From Pythium myriotylum (lineage: Eukaryota; Oomycota; Peronosporomycetes; Pythiales; Pythiaceae): a stretch of 64,000 nucleotides of DNA. The translations under genes were made by a program, and so were the position numbers. Positions within the stretch are counted from its first letter, which is position 1. The number at the start of each line of letters is the position of its first letter. Positions 42,944-58,800 of this stretch are shown here, in pieces. Below the pieces are notes generated by a model that was not told the DNA's origin, made no database searches, and saw nothing but the letters and a program-made list of their open reading frames with translations. Location of the stretch: positions 310,001-374,000 of the forward strand of contig JALJCQ010000033.1 of assembly GCA_023091665.1 (NCBI GenBank). Direction: 5' to 3'.

Positions 42944-43799
42944 ATGGCAGCGAACGCGAACCACTCCACAGCGTCGCTGACCAAGGACAATGTCAAGTTT
43001 CTCGCCATCGCGCGCGCGACAGACAAGGCGATCGTCGCGTGCTACCTGCACTCGTCGGCGAAGAAGGCGCAAGTCGACTTGAACGAGCTCACGAAATACA
43101 AAGAAATGCTATCGAAAGTGATCCGCGCACCAACGTGGAAATCGCAGGTCACTCCCAACGGTCGCCACTCGCTAGAGTGCGACCCAAACAAGTTCCATTT
43201 CACCATGGACAACGATGAGCTCGTGTTTGCCGCGATTACATCCAAAGACTACCCAATACGCCTCGCATTCCAGATGATCACAGCGGTTCAACAGGAAATT
43301 GTGCCCAAGTTCGGGTCAAAGGCGTTGACGTGTCGAGAGGTCCGTGAAGAGAAGCATCTGGAGATGTTCTGCATCCTTAACTGACGACGTTGTGGATCTG
43401 TAGAATGGACTCGATAAGGACTGTTTGAAGCCACTTTCCGCGATTGCTGCGACGTACGATGATCGCACCAAAGTAGACAAGCTGTCAGAGGTGATGAACC
43501 AAGTGGATTCGGTGAAAGGCGTGATGCACAACAACATCCAAGTTGTTCTCGCCAACACAGAAAAGATGGAAGTTGTTGAGCAGAAAACCAATGACCTAAA
43601 CGAGCAGGCCAAGGTGTTCCGCAACACTGGTCGCAAACTTCGCAAATCGATGTGGTGGAAGAACATGCGCCTCACACTTGCTATCGCCGTTTGCGCGATC
43701 CTTGTGCTGCTCGTAATTCTTGCCATGGCCGGAGCTTTTAAGAAGAGTTCGAAGAGTAATGAAAAGGCCGCATCGCGGATGCTGCGGTTCGTAGAATGA
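42944..43799 (+). CDS. Longin R-SNARE (VAMP7/VAMP72-like) with Asn at the zero layer
   Basis: VAMP7-type SNAREs drive fusion of endosomal and secretory vesicles. Exons are 42944-43339 and 43404-43799 (263 residues). Residues about 12-135 form the longin domain (FLAIARATDKAIVACYLHSS... PIRLAFQMITAVQQEIV). The SNARE helix (about 150-208) matches plant VAMP72 closely: VDSVKGVMHNNIQVVL, then KTNDLNEQAKVFRNTGRKLR and KSMWWKNMRL. A C-terminal anchor (about 224-246, LTLAIAVCAILVLLVILAMA) follows, with a short cytosol-opposite tail. At the ionic zero layer, where R-SNAREs have Arg (VLDRGEK in plants), this protein has Asn183 (VLANTEK). The rest of the heptad pattern is intact. The polar residue could still form hydrogen bonds with the three Gln, but the usual class assignment R fails. 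Confidence 0.88.
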
Positions 43800-44013
43800 G
43801 CAGACCTGCACGTGCATTCGTGTTCCGTCGTCTCCACCTTTGGGAGACAAGCAATCATCAAAGCCTTGCCGCACTTTCATATTTAGTCAACTAACAGCAC
43901 GATTGTCTTATCCATCTTCCCTTCTTTATTTGCTCCGCTCACTCTTGTTCGTATTTATCGATCTTTTCGGATGTCACCGTACGGGTCAGATCACCTCCCT
44001 CTGCTTTTGGGTG

Positions 44014-45462
44014 TCACTCATTCTCCAGACTTCTTGATTCTGACTTCTGATCTTTGCCTAAAGTTCGAGCATCGTCTGCAATTTGGACATCAGGCTGCCT
44101 GCGCTGTTCGCCTGATTCGTCGCGTTCATTTTGGTCAACCTCTCCTGCGTCTCTTCTCCTCTTTTCCTCGAGTTTCTCTTTCGCAAGCTGCGTGAATCCC
44201 AGGAAGAGCCGTTGACACGACGCTTCGTCCTTCGCTTCGAGATCCAGTCGTTTGCCGTCTTTGATGACAACCGACAGGCACAAATTCTGCTTTTCTCCTT
44301 TGACTTTACTTCCATTGCCATCTAATCCTTTAACCACGCGATCAATCTCGTATGTTTCGAAAGAGCTCTTCTTGTTGATCCACGTCTTGTTACCGACTTG
44401 GTTCCAGTAAACGGTGTTCAACGTAGGAGTTATGAAGAAAGTGCGTTTGACGACCTTGGCACTCTTCTGCGTAATTTTCTTGAGGACAATGCCTTCTAGT
44501 AAAGATCGGACGAACTCCAAATACTCATACATGTGCAGTTCGTGTTCATGGAGGTTGTCGTGGACAAGGTCAGACTTGGCGTACTCTTTTCGCTTCTCAG
44601 CGCGCTTTTGCATGGACGTGCGGCGTTCCACTTGGACTAGCAAATTCTCCCGTGCAGCGCCTGCCGATGCATCTGCAGCAATTGATGACCTCCTTTCAGT
44701 TTCAATGACGCTGCTGTGGCGACGAGGAGAGTGCAATTCCCGCCTCGACGGACTCGTGCCGTCATGGTCGATAGATTTGAACTCATCCTCGCTCATTCGA
44801 ATACTCAACGGCGCAAATATTCCGGGTTTCTTCTCGGGTGGAATAGTAACACTCAGCTCACTGGCAGCGACTGGTTCACCGTGCACCCCTGCATCAAATG
44901 CAGGCAGCAAGGTCTCATCCGTCTCAACACCGACGCTTTCAAAAGTTTTTGGAGTGTCGATATATTCGGGTATGACATCGACCTCCTCGTGAAAAGACTC
45001 ATCGATCACTTCTTGTTGTGGAGGTTCGAGCTCTGGGAAGCCGTGAATTAACATTGACAACCGATCCCAAAAGGTGTACTGCTGCTCGTCTCGAGCATAT
45101 ACTCGGTGCGATCTTGACTTGTGATCATTGCCAAACCACAGGACGAACGGTGTGCTCTCTTCCGTTGATGGCGACTGCACTGGTATCAAGAACAGAATCG
45201 CTAGCATTATCGCTACCACCGCAAGGTAGGCATACATTGAGAAGTAGCACGCCGAGTCACAGCGAAAGTGTGTGCCGTAGCCATTGCGGTACGTCGCGAC
45301 CTGTGGCAGGAGCGACTGGGGATTGATGGCGGTCGAGTTTGCTGCCGGTGTCCCAGGAGTTGCGAGGATCGTCGCATGGGGTGAGGCCAGCGCAATGGCC
45401 ACCATGACGATGGCGCCTGCGCGTATTCGCCGCAGCAGGCTCCAGGCGTTGGCCGCCGCCAT
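44014..45462 (-). CDS. Membrane protein with a C-terminal PH-like domain
   Basis: The single-exon gene encodes 482 residues from the ATG at 45462. The N-terminus has a signal-peptide-like hydrophobic stretch (about residues 8-34) and a second membrane segment (about 75-95, YLAVVAIMLAILFLIPVQ). Between them lies a lumenal loop with an N-glycosylation sequon (NST) and two Cys. The remaining 380 residues are cytosolic: acidic and Ser-rich first, then a basic helix, then a PH-like or GRAM-like beta domain (about 312-430, RTFFITPTLNTVYWNQVGNK, WINKKSSFETYEIDRVVKGL and ending in a helix LFLGFTQLAKEKL). A tail of charged residues follows. I do not know the family. The arrangement, a bitopic anchor plus lipid- or protein-binding domain, fits a membrane-contact or trafficking adaptor. 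Confidence 0.7.
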   Translation of the reverse strand: MAAANAWSLLRRIRAGAIVMVAIALASPHATILATPGTPAANSTAINPQSLLPQVATYRNGYGTHFRCDSACYFSMYAYLAVVAIMLAILFLIPVQSPSTEESTPFVLWFGNDHKSRSHRVYARDEQQYTFWDRLSMLIHGFPELEPPQQEVIDESFHEEVDVIPEYIDTPKTFESVGVETDETLLPAFDAGVHGEPVAASELSVTIPPEKKPGIFAPLSIRMSEDEFKSIDHDGTSPSRRELHSPRRHSSVIETERRSSIAADASAGAARENLLVQVERRTSMQKRAEKRKEYAKSDLVHDNLHEHELHMYEYLEFVRSLLEGIVLKKITQKSAKVVKRTFFITPTLNTVYWNQVGNKTWINKKSSFETYEIDRVVKGLDGNGSKVKGEKQNLCLSVVIKDGKRLDLEAKDEASCQRLFLGFTQLAKEKLEEKRRRDAGEVDQNERDESGEQRRQPDVQIADDARTLGKDQKSESRSLENE

Positions 45463-45749
45463 TGCTGATCGTTCGATGGATCCATTCGGGGATTGGATCG
45501 CGTCCCTTCAATACCCTCGGCTGAGCTACATCTCCATCTGGGTCCCCATGTAGAACACCATCTCGTTGATTTGGGATGCCTGGCTATTTTGGGTTATTCG
45601 TACCTAATAGAGCACGAAAAGTACATCGATCGCCTTGGTGTTGGAAGGTGAGGAAACCCATAACAAGAGGACATCAGCGCAAGCTCGCCCACGGCCGCTT
45701 CGCGTCCACTCCCGCGCATCGCAAAGAGCCACTCGAGGTAGCAAGAGAG

Positions 45750-48725
45750 ATGTATCGCGGAGGAGGCGGTCGCGACGACTACGACGGCTCGCGCTACGGT
45801 GGCAATAAGCGATCGTACGACGACGACAAGTACGGCGGCAACGACGGCTACAAGCGCTCGCGCCACGAGGGCCGCGACGGCGGGGACAGCTACTACCGCC
45901 CGCGCAACAACAGCGGGGGGGACTCCCGTAATGGAGGCAGTCGCTACGGCGGAAACGCCAGCAGCTATGATCGTCGAGGCGGCAGCTCGTACGGGGGGGC
46001 CGCGGCTGAGAGCGAGCAGGCGCGCGCCTGGCGCCTCGCCAAGAAGTCGATCGTAGAGATTGGCGAAGACAGCTCTACGCTTGAGCAGCTGCGTGGACAC
46101 GCGCTGCGCGAGCAGCTCTCGGATGCCGCCAACAAGATCCTTTTGGAGCTTGAGGACGACCGCAACGACGTCAAGCTGGGGTTTGTTGCGTCGCTCGTGG
46201 TGCGCGGGGCTTCGCGTCTGCCTCACAAGACTGGACTCTATGCAGTTCTTGTGGGGCTACTGAATGAGAAACGTTCGACAGTGGGGCGTGGTGTTGTCGA
46301 CGTCACAGTTGGACAGATCCAGAAAGATCTCGACTTTTTCGTGTCGAGCGATGCCAACTCTGCTGATGATGAAGACGATCTTCGCAAGAATGGCGACGTT
46401 AATGGGGTCGCAGTGCGGTTTCGACTCCTGGTTCGTTTTCTGGGCGAGCTGGTGTCAACTCGTGTTGTCAAAGGCGAAGACGTCTTGAGTCTGTTAGATA
46501 CGCTCCAAGGCGTTTGCACCCCAGATGATTTTAACGCTGACAACGAAGATGGCACGTCACTTCGTGCTCGTGAAAATGCCGCAGCATTTAAGGACTTCCT
46601 TGCGTCCGTCGTGCTCGACACGCTCGTCCATGTGGGTAGATACTCATGGATAGTTGTTGTGAGGTGGTGCTGAGTGTATGTTGCTGTTAGGTGGGAAACG
46701 CTCTGGCAGTTGGCAACGAAGATATCTACGAGAGTCTGTTGAGCCGTTGCAAAGAGTACAGCTCGAACCGAGAGGAAGAATCAAATCCTCGAAGTATCGA
46801 TGATGGCGCCGTCCATGCCAACAATTGGCTCGAACGTCGACTTCGGCTCGACTTGACTTGGGAACCCGAGAGTGATGAAGATTACTTCTCAGCTTGCAAA
46901 AAATGCGACTTGATTACTCTCCAATGGGAAGCCTTGAACCTGATCCGTTCAGAGCCTAATCCTGTTGTCGGTAGCGAGGTGAACCCTCATTTGCGCTGGA
47001 AGCTGCCTGGCGTGCTATACCCCCAAGAGTTGTTTGAAAAGCATTTCACAGCGGCTGTGGAGCCTCATGCACTATCAACGGGTGTCTCGTTCGATTTCAA
47101 CAGCGTGAGTAGTCTTGGACCAATCTACATGATTCAAACTGCTGACGTTTATCCCTCTCAAGATTGACCAACAGAAAATTCCGCGGTATGAAGCCGTCTT
47201 CAGAGTTCTCGGGGAGGAGAGTGGTGCTGCAGGAGCATCGCTCGTAAGTCTCCACCTTGCATCATACTTGGTCATGCGTGGTGATCTCGGTGATGCTGTC
47301 GAGGTTTGTCAGTACTTTCATTTGATTGAGAAACGATCCTCACATGGATGCTTTCACACGTAGTCGTTCCATCCGAAGCCGGCTATTGCAGCAAAACACC
47401 TGCTTGCTCTAACGAAGAGCTACAATACTCGTTTTTCTGATGCGGAGGTCGCAGACATCAAGGCGGAATACGTACTGCTTGAAGCAGTCCTTGTGAAAGC
47501 CTTGAGTGAAAAAGACGCTGCTCGGCTAGGCTACTTGTGCTCAGTGCTCGCCCATCTTGTCAAAATCGACTCGCGTGTGATGTCACCTGCACTTGCCGTT
47601 GTTGTGGAGCTCCTTTTCCGTGAGATTCCGATGATGAGCGCGAGCGCCGTGGACGCTTTTGTGAAGTTGTTCAGTCACTTTCTGTCCAACTTCGAGTTCA
47701 AGTGGGCCTGGGGCCGATGGTCGCATGTTCTGGAGGCTTCAGAGGATGATTCCCAGCGTCTATTCGTCAGCTCGGTGATTGAACGCTGTGTACGCTTGTC
47801 GTATCTCCAGCATTTGCAAAGTATCCTTCCCCCAGAGTTCCACACACTGCTGCCTCCGGAGCCCAAGCCACGAGTCATTTACAATGCCGACGCTAACGAT
47901 GAATCAAGTGTTTCGAGCACAATGAAAGACTTTTTTCAGGCTGTTTCGACCAAGTTGAAGTCTCACCCTCCCCCGGCAGCACTGCTTGCTTGGCTGCAAG
48001 AGGAGCTAGGTGCTAATGCTGGCATTGATCGGAATCTGGCTGTTGATATCGTGTTCACCGCGATCTTGGATGCAGGAGCAGCGACTTTTACTCACTCTCG
48101 TCTCATGCTCGAGAAGTATGGCGTTCTTGGTGATTTATTTAGCGGAGAAGAGGCGGAACTGCTCCTAGTCAAAACCGTGGGGTTCGTGTGGGTCAACTCA
48201 CCTCAACATATCGGCATCATCTTGAACATGATGCTGCGACAGCGCGTTATTCAAGCGACGACTATCGCTAAGTGGATCTTCACGTCGGACGCAATCCAGC
48301 AGTACAGTTGGCCATACGTGTGGGGTATTCTCGACGAAACACTAACCTTTATCAAGGCGTCGCTCACGATCGCGAAGCGAGACCAAATTAAACGAACGAC
48401 TGGTGGTGATGCGGATATGAGTGAAGATGACGACAGTGTAAGGCGTCTGGGTGACGAACTTCGCGAACTGCTTAAGATCGTCTTTGCCGGGTTCAACCGC
48501 GTGGTTGCCGAGTACAAGAGCAACTGTGACGCTGATGGAATTTCGTACAAGGACAACTGGTTCGTCAGTGCGCTGTCTCAGATGAAGGCTGTTGGTGGCA
48601 AGTTCCGGGTTGAACTTGATGACATTGCGGATGAGCTTCTCGATGAGGTGTTCAATGCCAACGCGGCCGACCACGATGCTAAGAAGATTTTTGAGTTCGT
48701 CCGCGATTCGTACCGCAGCGCCTAA
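45750..48725 (+). CDS. NCBP1: Nuclear cap-binding protein subunit 1 (CBP80)
   Basis: CBP80 forms, with CBP20, the complex that binds the m7G cap of nuclear RNA and serves splicing, export and decay. Four exons join in frame: 45750-46631, 46691-47104, 47163-47303 and 47364-48725 (932 residues). The MIF4G-like helical repeats start around residue 110 (ALREQLSDAANKILLELEDD, KLGFVASLVV). The characteristic middle region has SHFLSNFEFKWAWGRWSHVL and the C-terminal repeats run to the stop. Introns are 58-60 bp. Unusually, the first 85 residues are a low-complexity tract of Arg, Gly, Tyr, Asp and Ser (GGGGRDDYDGSRYGGNKRSY and similar), absent from animal CBP80, which begins with the helical domain. 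Total length exceeds the animal protein (about 790 aa) for this reason and because of an acidic insert near residue 210. Confidence 0.93.
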
Positions 48726-48876
48726 CCCTCACTCGGCTCTGCAGGAATTAAAAGACAGAAACTTGGCAACAAACAGGGGGGAAGCCCCTGATTCTAGTGC
48801 ATTTGGTGGGTTGCACCATCACAAAAAGAAAGATAAACGCATGCTTACACGCAAGAGCCCATCAATTTTGTTTATT

Positions 48877-50228
48877 TCACTTGCCCTCTTCTTCCGTCTT
48901 GCTCTCCACAGTCTGTGGAGTGATCTTGCGCTTCTTCACGACCGGTAAGACATTCACAGACGGTGTTGTGGCTGCAGCTGTATCCGCGGCTGGAGCAGGG
49001 GCTGATGCACCAAAGCCAATCGTGGTCACGGCCCCGTCTTCTGCCACCTCCGAAGCCCCATGGGTATCTCCTGGCGCAGAACCACTAACATCAGCGCTTT
49101 CCTTGATACCATCTGCCTTCTCCTTGAGTTCAACGTAGATCTCAAGATACTCGAGCAACTGTGCTTCCTCCTTTGTCAAATTCTCGCCGGTTGTTGAGTC
49201 CTCTGTCTCAGATTTGCCTGAGAGACTCTTGTAGACCTGGACGCATGTGACGAAGTCCTCCCGCAACGAGGTGATATTGTCCAGCATGTAGTCGAGATCG
49301 AGCAAGTCCGCAGTAGCCTTTCGTTTACCCTTCCCTTTGCTTGGGGTCTCAGATGTGGCAGTGGTATCCTCGTCAGACGAACATTTGGGAATCCGCTGCT
49401 GTACGAAGTCCTGCAACTGTGTAGGGCACGATTGGGCGACGCGGTAAATATTTTCGCTCATAACACGTCCCGCGAGCACGTAGTACTTCAACCCGAGCTC
49501 CTCGCGCGACATGGTCGCTTGAATCTTGTCCGCAGCAGTCGGGGCGGTGCTGCCGTCATCGGTCTTTGCATTGTCCTGATAGATGCACGCGATCGCGAGG
49601 CAGCAATACAGGTCCGCGAGAAGTGTCGTGTCTGGGTCGTTGGTCACCTTGAGGATTTTCTTGCGCAGCATCAAGCTCTTTTCGAAATCGCTCTTGGCCT
49701 GCTCGAAGTTTTCCGACTCCATGCTAAGATCGCCGAGTCGCGTGTACACTCGCGCGAGCTCTTTCTCGACAGCGAGCTCCTCCGGGTATCGCGAGTAGAT
49801 GACTCGGGCGATCTCTAGCATCTCCCATGCGACCTGTAGATCGTCCGCAGTCTCTCGTGCCTCTTGCTCGGCGTCGCCTTCTCCCTCGTCGTTGGGAGGG
49901 GCCGCGCTTCCGAAGACACTGGCGGTCGCCTCAGCGAGCGAGAGCAACGCGTGTCCGTACTCGTAATACACGGGCGCGACCGCCAGCGACTCTGACTCTT
50001 GCTCGACCTCGATCCTGTCGCCGCCAAGTCCAGCGTGAGTCGGCGGGAGGCTCATCTGGCGCCAGCAGCTACGTACATGGTGCGGAGCATGTCTTCGAAG
50101 ACGGCCACGGCCTCCTCGAAGCGCTTCTCCTTCAGCAGCGCGACGCCGCGCGAGAAGCGAGGGTCGCTCTTGGTCTTCTCGATCGTCTGCTCCACGCTCG
50201 TCTTGGTCTCCTCGCCGGCGTCCGCCAT
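48877..50228 (-). CDS. NASP: NASP/Sim3-type histone chaperone
   Basis: NASP binds H3-H4 and linker histones in the nucleus and keeps a soluble histone pool. Exons are 50228-50077 and 50014-48877 (429 residues; intron 62 bp interrupts codon 51). The first helix pair (RFSRGVALLKEKRFEEAVAV) is a TPR. The signature interrupted TPR (SHNi-TPR) is seen at ADDLQVAWEMLEIARVIYSR followed by ELARVYTRLGDLSMESENFE and QAKSDFEKSLMLRKKIL. An acidic insertion within TPR2 (NDEGEGDAEQEARE) matches the acidic loop that contacts histones. The C-terminus is Ala/Pro-rich and ends with a basic stretch (VVKKRKITP) that fits a nuclear localisation signal. It is convergent with CBP80 (151 bp between stops). Confidence 0.88.
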
Positions 50229-55805
<5,577 letters not shown>

Positions 55806-55889
55806 ATGCTGTGTGAAGATGTTGTTCGTTAGACTCAGAAGGTAGTTGCTACGAAAGATATGTGACCCGCCCGACAAAAATCGTATATT

Positions 55890-58800
55890 CTAGACTAACA
55901 TCGCGTTGAAGAGTGCTTGCCACTGACTGGCAACACTCGCCCATCGATATTTATGTCGAGCAAACTGAATCATTTCTTGTCGCAGGGCATCTGTTTCCAA
56001 TTCGCTCTTGACTGCGCTTAAAATGCTATCAACCCACAGACTCAGCCATTCGTCCGTGTCTGTACGAGACGTCGGTGGTCCAAGATCGAAGTGACTGGTC
56101 GTCTCGCCCAAGGCCGAGCTCGCAAATCGACTTGTGATCGGGATCGCTCCATTCGCCATTGCTTTCATGAGCGAGACGCAGCTCGTCTCACTGAACTTTG
56201 TTGGGTACAGATAGAAACCTGCAGCAGCGTATTCTTTTGCAAGCGTCTCATGGCCCACCAAACCAACATATTCTACACCAGGCTGTTGCATCATCATCTC
56301 TGTGCCTTGTTTCCACAAGCTGAAGTTGTTAATGTGTCGACGTCCCCAGTCCAAAAATGCTGGTGTGAACCCGTAGAAGACGCGTAATGACGCATTCGGG
56401 ATATGTTGCCTTATTCTTGGCCATGCACGAAGGACATCGACGAGTCCACGACTGGGTGAACTTCCGTACACAAATCGATGATTCCGGTTGAATGACTGGA
56501 CCGTGGTGTTCATGAAGTACTTCGGATCGACTGCGTTAGATGTTATAACCAGTTTTGAAGCCAAAGACTGTGGGAACAGTGACGCCTGGTACTGGCTTAC
56601 ACAAAAAATGTAGTCAAGTTCGCGCAGCAAGCGGGAGTGCTTGGTGTCCTCAGAAGGCACGTCGTGGACCCAGAAGATTTTGTGCTTGCTTCGTGTCCCG
56701 ATTCCCAATGATATGTGATACCGCCACGCAATGAAGATATCGGCATCTGCATCAGCAGGGTCAAATGCATAATGCGGATACCATAGGGCACCATCCTCTC
56801 CACTTTGGCCAATATCTTCGTGCGGGGGGTTCCCATATACTTCAACCCAATAACCGAGGCGGGACAATTCCCTCGACATGAATACAACCGCCTCCTCGGA
56901 TCCACCCAGCCCTCTTTGAAGGGAAGATGGCCCCCATGCGTCCCACCACGACTGACCATATTCATGACAGTAGATGACAATTATTTCGCGGCCTTGTGGG
57001 CGTTGTTTTTTCGCGAACAACCGCCCTCGACTGCTGAAGATATATCTCGCTTCTGCTTGTGCTGTCTCGATCTGCACTTCATCAGCCGCACTGTAATTTT
57101 TAACGTGGGAAAGGAGCGCGGCGAGATTGTATCCAAGTCGGAAATATTCTGGGTGCTGAGAGCGGCCAACTCTAAGAAGTTCGATTGCATCATTTGCTCG
57201 CTCAGTTTGCATGAGGGAGTAACTGTACTGCAAATACGCACGCTCGTGATTATCTTTCGATATGAACGGAGATGTCAATGCCAGCATTCCATACTGCTCG
57301 TACGCGACAACAACCTTCGCAAAATCAGATGCGTCATGCAGCATGTCTGTGAGCTTCAGAAACGCATCAGTGTATGAAGAATTGAGCTGGAGTGCGGTGA
57401 TTAAGTCTGACTCAGCCTCCGCAAAGCGGCTCAGCTTGATCATTACCACCGCGCGGTTGTAACGGAAGAGCGATGTCGTGTTGTAGATCTCAATCACTCG
57501 GGAAAGCTGCTGTTCTGCTTTCTCTAATTGACCCATTTGATACAGTGTAAGACCAAGCAGGTGCATCGCGTCAGAGTGGTTGGGTTTAGCGCAAAGCACT
57601 CGCTTGTATATGGCTTTTGCACCGCCCAACTCTCCGCTCCCTTGTCTGACGATCCCGCGAGCAATTGCGTCTCTTATCAAGCGCTCCTTGTTTTCTGTCA
57701 CAATGAACCGCTCCGCTTCGTCTGGGGCAATTATCAATTGGCTCCGACGATTTCTCGACGAGTCAATCGATTTGAAGTGGAAGTGAAGATCGTGCAACGC
57801 CTTGTATGTCTCTTCGATGTGGACTGTAATCCGTTTGGTATCGAACAAAGGGGCCACGACGGACTGATGCGCAATGTCATGGCGAATACGGTGCAATAGT
57901 GTCGGATTCTCAGCCAAGCTCATAACCACATCTTCGTATTCCTTCATCGAATGAGGCACCAGCTCCGGTCTCCCTAGGAGGTTCCGAATCAGCGAACCCG
58001 CGACCCGTGATGGAAACGTATCACCCCATTGTGATACTATCGGAACGTTGGCCCATAACGCATCGGCTGCTGTCGAGTGGGCATTGTAGATCAGGGAGTC
58101 TAAGAAAAGATCAGCTGCGGTGAGGCGGGCAAGGTGGGCGCGCTTCGGCTCACGAATGGCAAAGACGATTCGCTTGGGGTGTACTCCGTGAGCCTTTGCT
58201 TCTTCTCGGAGGGTCGACTGAACCCGATTGCTGAAAGGTCCGGAGGGTTCGAGGAGCCAAAGAACTGCGTCTGGGACGCGTCGCAACACATTCATCCACA
58301 AAGAGAACGCTCGCGGCTCCATTTTATCGACGGTATTGAAGTTGCAGAGTACGACACCGTCTTCTGGTAGGCCTTGGTTTCGACGGATTGCTCGCACACA
58401 TTCGCGATCTTTCGCAGCGCACGTGGGGATCTCTAGTTCATACTGGTTCACTTGGTATGCGTGAGGCAAATACACAACCTGCTCCGTCAGGGATGCACGT
58501 GCAACCTCTGGTGGCACGACATATTTATCCGCGATTACGAAATCGGTAAATGTCGACCCCATCGTGCCTGGATACCCGAGGTAGCTCACGATGATGGGAC
58601 TTGGCCGCAACGCCGTAATTCCCAGGCGCGCGCCAGTCGTGTGAGCCATGAGGTCAACGACGATATCGACTGCGTCAAGTCCAATTTGCTGGGCGAAAGC
58701 GAGATCAGATCGATGAAGTCCATCGCGGAAGATATCGCATCGCTTTTCGGCTCGCCGGCGCCATTCGGAGCCATCATTTACTCCGTATGAATAGCAATAT

